IMG/VR virus record: IMGVR_UViG_3300031759_000004
Location: 1-64,000 of that record
Length of the DNA: 64,000 nt
Reading direction: 5' to 3' (one strand)
Source of the DNA: a virus
The position numbers were made by a program, and so were the translations under genes. The notes under the pieces are model-generated. The model saw nothing but the letters and a program-made list of their open reading frames with translations. It was not told where the DNA came from and ran no database searches. Numbering within the stretch: the stretch's first letter is position 1; each line of letters starts with the position of its first letter. This document shows, piece by piece, positions 55,956 through 63,808 of the stretch.

Positions 55956-56470
55956 AAAGGGTTGTTTCCAGTGTCACTCGGCTCCGACGAAGTTTCCCAG
56001 CGCTCCTGCGCTTCCTCTCGTGGCGTGTTATCGCTGCCCTGGGCGCTGTTATCCGCGTGGGTCATGATCTGGATGTTCCAGTGGTGGTAGCCGTCGGTAC
56101 GGTCAATTCGGTCGACCGTCAGGCTGCTCGGATTCTTGCCCCGGAGTTCCAGGTAGTTGGTTTTGGCGCAGAACGCCTTGAACTGGTCCAGGGTCAGGGT
56201 GAAGGGCAGGTTGCGCTTGCGCGCGCTGTGCCGCAGCATGTTCAGGACGTAGGTGTGGGGATGCCGCTCCGCCAGGTGGCGCGCCTTGCACTTCCAGCAG
56301 TACGGCAGCGTGCATTCGTAGACGCCTACCTTGCCCGATGCCGTGCGGTAGCGGGAGCGCTTGGTGGCCCGCCGGTTCTTGCACCACTTGCTTTTGCACT
56401 TCTCCGCTTTGGTGCGCGCTTTGGGCGCAACCCGTGTTTTCTTTTTGCGGCGGTAGCCGCTCCAGTTCAT
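55952..56470 (-). CDS. HNH-like endonuclease with Cys cluster
   Basis: 172 aa. Basic N-terminus (YRRKKKTRVAPKARTKAEK) with CKSKWCKN near 24 and CTLPYCWKCKARH near 53 (zinc sites). HNH-type signature near 117-140: SLTVDRIDRTDGYHHWNIQI then THADNSAQG, with the DR and N positions present and the classic first His absent or shifted. Probably a homing or free-standing nuclease, or a zinc protein of the HNH superfamily. Start follows GTTCTTACCCGC. Confidence 0.62.
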   Translation of the reverse strand: MNWSGYRRKKKTRVAPKARTKAEKCKSKWCKNRRATKRSRYRTASGKVGVYECTLPYCWKCKARHLAERHPHTYVLNMLRHSARKRNLPFTLTLDQFKAFCAKTNYLELRGKNPSSLTVDRIDRTDGYHHWNIQIMTHADNSAQGSDNTPREEAQERWETSSEPSDTGNNPF

Positions 56471-56520
56471 GCGGGTAAGAACCCATCAGTAGCGTTTACA
56501 CGGACGTGGCCCGGTGCTGA

Positions 56521-56561
56521 CAAAAGTTTACATTGACGGATGTCTACGCCGGTGGTAACCT
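56521..56561 (+). promoter_or_regulatory. Sigma70-like promoter upstream of 56568
   Basis: CAAAAGTTTACA, -35 TTGACG (56533-56538), 17-bp spacer, -10 TAACCT (56556-56561), 6 nt before ATG 56568: leaderless arrangement. Confidence 0.75.
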
Positions 56562-56567
56562 GTTGCC

Positions 56568-56759
56568 ATGGTAGACATTATTACCATCTGTACGTGTGAA
56601 ATCTGTCAGCCCGATCTGACGCAGGGTTTGGTCCTGCGTGATTTTGAGCGGACGGAGGACGCCACGCTGGAGGCCGCCCATCAGCGCAAGATCGAGGCCA
56701 GTCGCCTGCGCCAGCAGTTGGAGGCGCAGGACGACCTGGTTTTGTGTGCGCAGAACTAG
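56568..56759 (+). CDS. Small protein with N-terminal Cys pairs
   Basis: 63 aa, MVDIITICTCEICQPD (CTCEIC), then a charged helix (EAAHQRKIEASRLRQQLEAQ). Its own leaderless promoter suggests early expression. The stop TAG is part of a CTAG shared with the convergent gene. Confidence 0.6.
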   Translation: MVDIITICTCEICQPDLTQGLVLRDFERTEDATLEAAHQRKIEASRLRQQLEAQDDLVLCAQN

Positions 56760-57952
56760 ACCGGGTTGCCTACCGGCACGTTTTTAAGGAAGCCTTCGCG
56801 GCTGCCTGAGAGGTCCACTTTCCCCGCTGCCAGAATGCGCTCGGCCTCGGCTTCCTGGCAGTAGTTGATCACGATCAAACCTTCCGGCTCGCTCTGCCAG
56901 TAGTCCAACCCGTGCGGGTCGTCGTAGACGCGCTGGTCGAGGCGCGCCCCGGCGGCGATCTCCAGCTTTTTGGTGACCACGGGTTCGGGCGTGGGTGAGC
57001 GGTCACGGTCGGCGGCCATCCAGTTGAGGCTGCCGTCGTCATCGTCGCTGGGGGCGCAGAGGTGGCGGGCCATGATCTTGCCGAGTGGCTTACCCATCTT
57101 GACGGACCCTTTCGTCGCCGTCGGGTTGGACATCTTCATGGTCATGTCCGCTGCTGGTTCAGCGCTGCTGCACGTCAGCGACATGAAATTAACACTGCTT
57201 CCGTACGTTGCACCGGGCGGGCTATTGCTGAAGTCGTCGCAGTAGCTGTGCAATTCGTTGTCGTGGGTGCAGTCCATCAGGCTGTGGCTCGTGCTGCCAA
57301 ATGTGCGGCGGACTGCCGGTGCCCGTGGGCGTACTTCCTTGGAGAGGAAGAAGGACAGGCCCAGGGCGTGGACGCGGTCACCGCCGATCAGGGCATTGGC
57401 CACGCCGCGCGTTTTCTGCTCGGTCAGCACGTACTGGCGGACGGTGCCGTCCTCGGCCCGGAAGCCGTCCAACCACAGGCCGCCCGGGGGCGTGCACGTG
57501 CTGGCGAGGTAGTTCTGCTTGGGCCACTTGTGGCCGCAGTCAGCGCAGAACCGGTCCGGCCCGAAGTCTTTCTTGTGGGTGGGGCACTGGTCTCGGTACT
57601 GCTCCAGCTGGGCGTCCTTGCAAGGCAGCCCGGTGATGGCGTTGATGCCTTGGACAGACACGACGATGGCGACATGCTGGGGCACGCCGCGCAGGCAGCT
57701 GTTGAAGTCCAGCCACATGCCGCGCCCTTCGACGATGGGCACGAAGTAGCTCTTGATGCGGCCACTGCTGCGGAGCCACTCCGTCGGGCAGGCCGGGTAT
57801 TCGTCCACTAGGTACGCCTGGCGGCGGTGGTATGGCGGCAGACCCTGAACGAGGGTGGAGTCATGGAGGGCCTGCGGCATGTTGAAGGAGACGCTGCAAC
57901 CGTTGACGGTCATCAGGCACTCCTGGTGGGAGGCTAAGCTAAATTTGGACAT
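56756..57952 (-). CDS. Hypothetical protein with zinc-like Cys motif
   Basis: 398 aa. Contains CPTHKKDFGPDRFCADCGHKW near 123-143 (Cys/His cluster) and SFFLSKEVRPRAPA near 201. N-terminal strand-rich region with LPPYHRRQAYLVDEYPACP. C-terminal part is acidic. No catalytic family recognised. It is downstream of 57997-58941 on the same strand (44-bp gap). Confidence 0.6.
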   Translation of the reverse strand: MSKFSLASHQECLMTVNGCSVSFNMPQALHDSTLVQGLPPYHRRQAYLVDEYPACPTEWLRSSGRIKSYFVPIVEGRGMWLDFNSCLRGVPQHVAIVVSVQGINAITGLPCKDAQLEQYRDQCPTHKKDFGPDRFCADCGHKWPKQNYLASTCTPPGGLWLDGFRAEDGTVRQYVLTEQKTRGVANALIGGDRVHALGLSFFLSKEVRPRAPAVRRTFGSTSHSLMDCTHDNELHSYCDDFSNSPPGATYGSSVNFMSLTCSSAEPAADMTMKMSNPTATKGSVKMGKPLGKIMARHLCAPSDDDDGSLNWMAADRDRSPTPEPVVTKKLEIAAGARLDQRVYDDPHGLDYWQSEPEGLIVINYCQEAEAERILAAGKVDLSGSREGFLKNVPVGNPV

Positions 57953-57996
57953 AATGAGGGTGTCGGCGGAGCAAACGCCCCGCCGACGGATGGGGG

Positions 57997-58941
57997 TTAG
58001 TATTGACGACGGACGCCGAAGGGGTTCTGCGGCTTGGTCAGTGCGCCCAGCTCAACCTTGAGCTTGGGCAGCGTGTCTTTCTTGGCGCGTTCCCGGAATT
58101 CCAGGTCGGCTCCAGGGTAAGCGACGTCGAGGGAACTGGCTTCGGCCCGTTCCAGCAGCCGCAGCACGGCGTCCTGGTTGTTCGGGTCGATGTCGCCGCG
58201 TTCCACGATGATCCGGCACATCTGGCGCTCGCACAGACTGACCTTGGCCCAGTTGCGGTGGTTGACGGTGCTGTAGTTGTTGCGCAGCGGCTGGCCAGGG
58301 AAGAGCGGGTCTTCCTCCACCATGGTGCTGGGCCTTACGCCGACCGGCCAGAGCTTGGCCAGCTTGCCGTCGACCATGACGTTTTCGCTGGCGGGGTAGC
58401 CCTGCTCCAAGTCGGAGAGGTACTGGATGGTTTCAGTCAGCGCCACGGTGCCGTCGTCGCGGAAGGCCACGACCGGCTTGTCCTGGTAGCGTTTCTTGAG
58501 GGCCGTGCTGACCGGGTCAGACGGCTTGTCAGGCAGGTACAGCTTGAACAGCTGCATCGGATCGGCGTCCTCCAGCCGGACCTTTAGGCCCAAGGCGCGC
58601 AGGGCGGCGGTGCGGTCGTCCACCTCCTCGGTGCCTTTTCCGGTGTGGACGCTGATGTCTTTTTTGGCTCCGCGCAAACCGGCCCACGACATCCGAACGA
58701 TGACAATGGGGACGTCTTTCATTATCTCGCGGTAGTCTCCGAATTTGACTTTTTCATCGTCATTGAGTCCTTCAAGACCGATGATGGATTCAATTAAACC
58801 CAGTTTTTTGGTGAGGTTATCGTTGAAATCTTCACGCAGTTCAGCGAAAACTTCATTCGGAGTTCCAGTGGACTCAAGGTAGGTTTCTACGGGTTTCCAG
58901 GCCGCGTCTACGCGGGCCTGCCATTCAGCAGTATTTTTCAT
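57997..58941 (-). CDS. Hypothetical protein
   Basis: 314 aa, MKNTAEWQARVDAAWKPVE. Helical N-terminus, then an alpha/beta middle (VPIVIVRMSWAGLRGAKKD) and a C-terminal part with KVSLCERQMCRIIVERGD. The repeated Pro/Asp turns do not match a family I know. It forms a two-gene unit with 56756-57952. Role unknown; neighbours include Ro60 and PAS genes. Confidence 0.6.
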   Translation of the reverse strand: MKNTAEWQARVDAAWKPVETYLESTGTPNEVFAELREDFNDNLTKKLGLIESIIGLEGLNDDEKVKFGDYREIMKDVPIVIVRMSWAGLRGAKKDISVHTGKGTEEVDDRTAALRALGLKVRLEDADPMQLFKLYLPDKPSDPVSTALKKRYQDKPVVAFRDDGTVALTETIQYLSDLEQGYPASENVMVDGKLAKLWPVGVRPSTMVEEDPLFPGQPLRNNYSTVNHRNWAKVSLCERQMCRIIVERGDIDPNNQDAVLRLLERAEASSLDVAYPGADLEFRERAKKDTLPKLKVELGALTKPQNPFGVRRQY

Positions 58942-59072
58942 ATTTCAATCTTTCAGTCGTTCACTCTCGTCGATAGGTTAACCTGGTGGACGGTTCGACG
59001 GCGACCGTCCGCAGGCAGCACATTGGGTGCTGACATACCTACAGAACTGTTTTTCTCGCGTAGTTACCGGGA
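58942..59072. promoter_or_regulatory. Divergent intergenic region with two hairpins
   Basis: Hairpin 1: GGACGGT/ACCGTCC (58988-59010). Hairpin 2: CAGCAC/GTGCTG (59016-59032). Then cgcgtagttaccggga before ATG 59073, a CGTAGTTA-type start element. No clear -35 box on either strand. Confidence 0.45.
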
Positions 59073-59546
59073 ATGAATGAACGCGCGCTAGCGACCGCCG
59101 CCCGACTGCTGGAAACCGAGGACTGGGAGTTTACTACCCAGCTGGGGCCGAAGGCGATCACTGTATACGGCACGGCGCACGACGAGACGGAGGAATTCAA
59201 CCTGACGATTCGCTGGGCGCTGATGGTGGACTTGCGGGAATGGGGCGTAAAGAGCATGGACGTAGACATTCGCTCAGTCCAGGGCCACGGCACGATTAAC
59301 CACGACGAGGACGGTTCGCTGGTGCGCGCGGTGACGATCAGCTGGCCGCAGAGGCCGCGTCCAACCGGCACCCTGGACGATCCCACGGAGGAACTGGCGG
59401 CCTACATGGCCGAGCCGAACTGGAAGATCAAGACCACCTTCCGGCGGGACAACGATGTTGACGGTAAAACCATGAGCCTGACGGTCAAGCCGTCGTTTGC
59501 GGAGATTGACCTACGCAGACAGATTATTGAAATCGAGTTCTACTGA
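59073..59546 (+). CDS. Hypothetical protein with RLLETED-type N-terminus
   Basis: 157 aa. The opening MNERALATAARLLETEDWEF resembles the recurrent tag loosely. The body is an acidic beta-rich domain (ITVYGTAHDETEEFNLTI, then SLTVKPSFAEIDLRRQ). No family. First gene of a plus-strand run of five. Confidence 0.6.
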   Translation: MNERALATAARLLETEDWEFTTQLGPKAITVYGTAHDETEEFNLTIRWALMVDLREWGVKSMDVDIRSVQGHGTINHDEDGSLVRAVTISWPQRPRPTGTLDDPTEELAAYMAEPNWKIKTTFRRDNDVDGKTMSLTVKPSFAEIDLRRQIIEIEFY

Positions 59547-59551
59547 GGCGC

Positions 59552-59884
59552 ATGTTTCGTTACCGTTTAGCGGGCCGACACTTTTCCCGGACCTGGCGTC
59601 GGGGCAAGGTGTACAGTGAAAAAGACCTGCTGCACATCGCCCGGCGGACAGGCTGCCAGCTGGAGCGGCGGACGGGAGGCATCACCGTTAAAAAGGGCGA
59701 CAATGTTGTTGCCATTTTCAACGAATTCCTTCAGGATGAAGGAGCTAACACAAAAGACCCTACCAATGTCTACGCTCAAATACGCCCTAGCGGCTGGAAT
59801 TATACTCCTGGCCGCACCGATCTGCCGGTCCCAAACCTGGCAGGTGAAAGTCATCGCCGCAGTCCTGGTGGCCGAAGCCGGTAG
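59552..59884 (+). CDS. Small basic protein
   Basis: 110 aa, MFRYRLAGRHFSRTWRRGKVY, then a small domain (DLLHIARRTGCQLERRTGG) with a KKGDNVVAIF strand. The last third overlaps the hydrolase gene by 119 bp in another frame and looks like out-of-frame sequence, so the C-terminus may not be under selection. Confidence 0.45.
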   Translation: MFRYRLAGRHFSRTWRRGKVYSEKDLLHIARRTGCQLERRTGGITVKKGDNVVAIFNEFLQDEGANTKDPTNVYAQIRPSGWNYTPGRTDLPVPNLAGESHRRSPGGRSR

Positions 59885-60233
59885 CCAGGGCCGTGACGGC
59901 ATGGAGGCCGTCGGCGAAGTTATCCACCGGCGCTGCGTAGACAAAGGACGCACCCCGCTTTTCACGGTAACCCGCCAAGTCGGCTCCGTTCACGCCTTTT
60001 CCTGCCTGAACCGGACCTCGGTCGAGCACCTGGTGGAGCGCAACTGGGCCAGCCCGGCGTGGCCGCTGGCCCTGGAGCTGGCGGACGTGGTGGTCAACCA
60101 CCCGGAACGCCTGGGCAACCTAACTCACGGGGCCACGCATTTCACGCGAAGCGACGAAAAGCCAACATGGGCGATAAACCACAAGCCGGTGGTGGTGATC
60201 CACGACCACAGCTTTTACCGCATACCGTACTGA
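59766..60233 (+). CDS. SleB-like cell-wall hydrolase, secreted
   Basis: 155 aa from ATG 59766; an in-frame ATG 9 codons upstream (59736-59739 region) is also possible. Signal peptide MSTLKYALAAGIILLAAPI (to about residue 22). Core: AVLVAEAGSQGRDGMEAVG (catalytic Glu, near 33), HAFSCLN near 78, then THGATHFTRSDEKP near 125 and HDHSFYRI near 147. This matches the SleB/CwlJ hydrolase_2 domain, which cuts peptidoglycan. It probably releases progeny or assists entry. Confidence 0.82.
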   Translation: MSTLKYALAAGIILLAAPICRSQTWQVKVIAAVLVAEAGSQGRDGMEAVGEVIHRRCVDKGRTPLFTVTRQVGSVHAFSCLNRTSVEHLVERNWASPAWPLALELADVVVNHPERLGNLTHGATHFTRSDEKPTWAINHKPVVVIHDHSFYRIPY

Positions 60234-60505
60234 TCCAGACGGGCCTGCTGGACACGTGCGAAGCCGGGGTTTACCTGACCCCGGTGGTGCGGTCCATGCT
60301 CCACGTCAATGTCGGCGACTACCTGGAACTGCGTCATCCGGGCCACGGCACCGCCATCACCCGCAGGCTGCGGGAACTGCATCTCAGCGAGCCGGTGCCT
60401 GATGTATACGTCTACATTGATCCGGTCAGCGCCCACTATCTCTGTGTCGCGCCATACGAGCAGCTGGAGATCAGGCGCGCCACCCTGGATTTCGACGCGC
60501 CATAA
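60167..60505 (+). CDS. Small beta-rich protein overlapping the hydrolase
   Basis: 112 aa from ATG 60167 (MGDKPQAGGGDPRPQ), which lies inside the hydrolase gene (67-bp overlap). The body VLIQTGLLDTCEAGVYLTPV and PDVYVYIDPVSAHYLCVAP is strand-rich. Overlap with a lysis enzyme gene may allow coupled expression. No family. Confidence 0.5.
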   Translation: MGDKPQAGGGDPRPQLLPHTVLIQTGLLDTCEAGVYLTPVVRSMLHVNVGDYLELRHPGHGTAITRRLRELHLSEPVPDVYVYIDPVSAHYLCVAPYEQLEIRRATLDFDAP

Positions 60506-60523
60506 AAGCCAGTTCTTGGCGGG

Positions 60524-60877
60524 ATGAAAAATAAAGCCAAGCCCGCGTCGAAGCCAGCCGCCAAGTCTCCTCCAATACCAGCCAGCAAAGCCAAAGCGCC
60601 AAAGGCCAAGCCCAGTCCCTGGCGCGAATACGACTGCGAGGAGGACCTGCTCTTTCTGGGCGATCCCGGCAATTACGAGTTCGACTGCGCCATTATCGGC
60701 CTGGCGGAACGCTTCGGCGGCACGCGGGCGATAGCGTACGACACGGACAAGGTGATCGAGGTGTTGATTCGCAACGGCATGGATTTTGAAAGTGCCCGGG
60801 AGTGGTACGAGTTCAACATCATCGGTTCCTTCCTGGGTGATCACACTCCGATTTTTATTTGCACCGACCCGATGTAA
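60524..60877 (+). CDS. Small protein with Lys/Pro/Ala-rich N-terminus
   Basis: 117 aa. Residues 1-38 are Lys/Ala/Pro-rich (KNKAKPASKPAAKSPPIPAS), possibly disordered and nucleic-acid binding. The rest is a compact acidic domain (EEDLLFLGDPGNYEFDC, then DFESAREWYEFNIIGSFLG). No family recognised. Confidence 0.6.
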   Translation: MKNKAKPASKPAAKSPPIPASKAKAPKAKPSPWREYDCEEDLLFLGDPGNYEFDCAIIGLAERFGGTRAIAYDTDKVIEVLIRNGMDFESAREWYEFNIIGSFLGDHTPIFICTDPM

Positions 60878-60902
60878 ACCTGGTTTTCTGTTCTTTGACT
60901 GT

Positions 60903-62117
60903 ATGAGCGAAAATCTACCGGCGGGAATGACGCACGTTTCAGGCTACTTCAACGGTGCCAAGTGGCCGATCCACCTGGTCATTTCCCGACTAAACATCAC
61001 TTTGTATTTGAAGCCAGGCGAGTACGTTCTGGATCGCGCGGATCAGAAGATTAACGACCCGTACCTGGAAATTTATGCGGACGCCAAGCAGCTGAGCCGC
61101 GAGCTGTCGGAGACGCCGGTGCCGATCAACGGCATCCCGGTAGTGGCCAACCAGCAGCCGCAGGTTTCCGCCAACCCGGTTCAGGCCACGTCCAAGTTCG
61201 AGCTGAATTCCAAGGGCCAGCGCGCGCCGGTCATGCCCAAAGCCGTATTCAGGCCGCCGGTGGCCGCCGACGCCAATCCGATCAAGGCCATGTCCATGGA
61301 CGAGGCGCGCAGGCAGGGCCTGGTGCGCCGGGTGCGCGAAGTGCCAGAGGATTACGGGGACACGGACACCTCGGGCCGCCCCAACAATAATCCGCCGTCG
61401 ATCAAGTACGCGATTGATCCCAGCATGCTCAAGAAACCGGCCCCGCTGCCCAGCCATCTGACGCAGGTGGAAAGCGGCGCATCCAACGTGCCGACCCGCA
61501 ACATGCTGATCCAGCAGATGGCCAAAAGCTCGTCGTCAGCCGCCGCCCCGGAGTCCGCCACGGCGCTGCTCCGCGAAGCCCAGGCCAATCCGACGCAGGC
61601 GGCACCGGTCGCGCCACCGCCCACACCTTTCGGCAACCAGGCCACCATGCACGCACCGGCGGATTCACCGCTGCGCGCCGGGCAGCCAAAGCCCCGGCGC
61701 TTAAAAGCTACGCCTGCGAGCCAGCCTGTTATCCCGGCCACAGCCGTACCGCAGTCGGTGATCCGGAATACGGTGTCACCCGGGTTGAACCAGGAAATTG
61801 AGCCGGAACTGGAACCGGAAACCCAGGAGGCGGAGCCGGTGATTACCTTGGCGGATGAAAAGCAGCTCAACGAAGGCATGGCGCTGCCAGAGCCGGAGTT
61901 GACGGAGTTGAACGACGACGTCACCCCGGTCACCGCCGGGGAGGAGCCTGCGCCACCGCCGCTTAAGCCGCTCACGCCTGCGGATCAGTTTGTCTGCGCC
62001 CTGTGCGGCGCGCAGTTCAAGTTTCGCTCACAGTTGACCAAGCACGCGCGGGCCAAGCATCCGGACAACATGCACGAGGTGCTGGCGGCCTATCCGGAGG
62101 ACCCGCAGGCGGTTTGA
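60903..62117 (+). CDS. Protein with C-terminal C2H2 zinc finger
   Basis: 404 aa from ATG 60903 (MSENLPAGMTHVSGYFNG). Residues 1-70 form a beta-rich domain. Residues about 75-355 are low-complexity Pro/Ala/Glu with no fold. The C-terminal finger FVCALCGAQFKFRSQLTKH with final His near 388 is a standard C2H2 finger, uncommon in phages. Strongly disordered middle plus a finger suggests DNA or RNA tethering. A terminator follows at 62141. Confidence 0.7.
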   Translation: MSENLPAGMTHVSGYFNGAKWPIHLVISRLNITLYLKPGEYVLDRADQKINDPYLEIYADAKQLSRELSETPVPINGIPVVANQQPQVSANPVQATSKFELNSKGQRAPVMPKAVFRPPVAADANPIKAMSMDEARRQGLVRRVREVPEDYGDTDTSGRPNNNPPSIKYAIDPSMLKKPAPLPSHLTQVESGASNVPTRNMLIQQMAKSSSSAAAPESATALLREAQANPTQAAPVAPPPTPFGNQATMHAPADSPLRAGQPKPRRLKATPASQPVIPATAVPQSVIRNTVSPGLNQEIEPELEPETQEAEPVITLADEKQLNEGMALPEPELTELNDDVTPVTAGEEPAPPPLKPLTPADQFVCALCGAQFKFRSQLTKHARAKHPDNMHEVLAAYPEDPQAV

Positions 62118-62140
62118 TCTTGGTGACTTTGGGGTCCGGG

Positions 62141-62182
62141 AAAGTGCGGTCGTTATTCGCTGCGACCGCACTTTTGTTTTTT
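62141..62182 (+). terminator. Rho-independent terminator
   Basis: Perfect 12-bp stem (62141-62152 with 62163-62174), 10-nt loop, then TGTTTTTT. Ends the plus-strand unit from 59073; the next gene has its own CGTAGTTAGG element (62188-62197). Confidence 0.88.
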
Positions 62183-62202
62183 CAAATCGTAGTTAGGCCA
62201 CT

Positions 62203-62964
62203 ATGGCAACCAGCAACGCTAGCGAGCCGCGAGTGACAGCGGCTCAAAGCCCCGACACGCTGCCTCTGCGCGGCTACGCCGTGGAGCAGCTGGCCAACTA
62301 CATCATGCGTCAGCTTGGCGCGCCGACCTGGAACGTCGAGCTGACCAACCAGCAAATTTACGACTGCATCCAGGACTCCTTGGGTTTGATTTCTCAGTGG
62401 GTCCCTTTGACGAAAGTTGGCACCCTCCCGCTCGTACGGGGCCAATTCAAATATCTACAAGGAGTGGACGTCGGCCTTGGCGTAGCTCGTATCGACTTTG
62501 TCGAACCCAACCCAGTCCCCACTGAGATTTTTTATGGCAACCTGATCAACCCCGCGCCGCTGTTTCGGACCGGGTTGGACGAGTACGACACCTTTCTGCG
62601 CTGGCGCAAAACCTGGCAGCGGGTCACGTCCATCAGGCCCGACTGGTTTTACGACGAAGTCGAAGAGGCCCTGTACATCCACAATCCGATTGAGCGCTAT
62701 CAGGCGGGCGTGATCTGCTACTTCCCGCAGACGGACACCACCAAGCTGAACCTGACGGCGGCAGACTGGGTCAAGCGCATGTCACTGGCCAAGTCCCGTT
62801 TGCTGCTGGGCGAAGTGTGGATGAAATTTTCTGGCGCAATTCCGGGGCCGATGCAGAACATCCAGCTGGACCAGACGAAGCGGGAGAAGGCCCAGGAAGA
62901 AGTGGACCGGCTGATGGAGCAGCTCAAAGGCATGCAGCTGTCTACACCAGCCATGATCGACTGA
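62203..62964 (+). CDS. Putative virion structural protein (neck or connector type)
   Basis: 253 aa, MATSNASEPRVTAAQSPD. Residues about 25-60 (GYAVEQLANYIMRQLGAPTW) and 90-170 (GVARIDFVEPNPVP, then FLRWRKTWQRVTSIRPDWFY) give an alpha/beta fold I associate with neck or head-tail connector proteins of large phages; this is a weak recognition. It ends in a coiled-coil helix (REKAQEEVDRLMEQLKGM). First gene after a terminator, preceded by the CGTAGTTAGG element shared with the baseplate gene. Confidence 0.55.
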   Translation: MATSNASEPRVTAAQSPDTLPLRGYAVEQLANYIMRQLGAPTWNVELTNQQIYDCIQDSLGLISQWVPLTKVGTLPLVRGQFKYLQGVDVGLGVARIDFVEPNPVPTEIFYGNLINPAPLFRTGLDEYDTFLRWRKTWQRVTSIRPDWFYDEVEEALYIHNPIERYQAGVICYFPQTDTTKLNLTAADWVKRMSLAKSRLLLGEVWMKFSGAIPGPMQNIQLDQTKREKAQEEVDRLMEQLKGMQLSTPAMID

Positions 62965-62965
62965 C

Positions 62966-63808
62966 GTGAACAAGTACAATCCAAAAGGTCTGCGCCGCGA
63001 CCACCGGGGCCGCCTCCTGGACAAATGGGGCCGCACAATGGAAGTGGACTGGGACGAATTCGAGAAGCGCCGCCGGACACCCGGCAAGCCGCTGAAATAC
63101 CCGCAGGTAGTCAACCCGCTGCATGCGGCGGCCAAGCTCAAGTCGACCGTTGAGGCCGTAAACTTTGACGATCCGGATCAGCTGCTGACGCGTTTTACCA
63201 ACTTTGTCGTTTTCACTGAAGTGCAGAAGCGCAACCACCGCTTCCAGTCGTACATGCTGAAGTATTACTACACCGACAGGGTGTGCTCGTACGGTGAAGG
63301 GCACGAGGGACACTGGACAATTCACGAGCCGTGGGCTAAGCGTTTTCTAACGGTTAAGGCAGCTGAAGCTGCCATAATGGAAATCATCAAAGGTCAGCGC
63401 TACATGGACATTTTCTTGGCCTGGGACGACCCGCGCGGCTATCAAATAGCCGAAGTTTCGCCGAACGGCACTGACATTGTGCGCCGCGTGCCTCACCAGC
63501 TTCGGCATCCGCAGGCGCGCACGGCGGAGTCCATTGTAGACGCTCTCCTGGAGAGCAACCTGGAGGACCGGCTGATGGCCGTGGCCCGGAAGATCAAGCA
63601 CTGCGGCGACTACGGCTGCCTGTTTTACCACCCGGGACTGAAGACGGTCCACTGGACTGCCGCCGACTCTGATGGTTCTCCGGACTTTACTGACTTGGAC
63701 GAGATTAAAAAGATGCTGAAGCTGCCGGGTGTGGAGGAGGTTGTGATCGGCGACGAGTGGTCGCCAGGCAAGGAAAAAGGCTACCAGCGCTTGCGCTATG
63801 AAAGCTGA
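62966..63808 (+). CDS. Hypothetical protein with internal tag-like segment
   Basis: 280 aa with a GTG start, MNKYNPKGLRRDHRGRLLD. A basic N-terminus precedes an alpha/beta domain. Near residue 187, ARTAESIVDALLESNLEDR is a perfect tag in the middle of the protein, and the 90 residues after it look like an independent domain (GDYGCLFYHPGLKTVHW). It may be a fusion of two genes or a polyprotein cleaved there. Overlaps the next gene by 11 bp. Confidence 0.6.
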   Translation: MNKYNPKGLRRDHRGRLLDKWGRTMEVDWDEFEKRRRTPGKPLKYPQVVNPLHAAAKLKSTVEAVNFDDPDQLLTRFTNFVVFTEVQKRNHRFQSYMLKYYYTDRVCSYGEGHEGHWTIHEPWAKRFLTVKAAEAAIMEIIKGQRYMDIFLAWDDPRGYQIAEVSPNGTDIVRRVPHQLRHPQARTAESIVDALLESNLEDRLMAVARKIKHCGDYGCLFYHPGLKTVHWTAADSDGSPDFTDLDEIKKMLKLPGVEEVVIGDEWSPGKEKGYQRLRYES

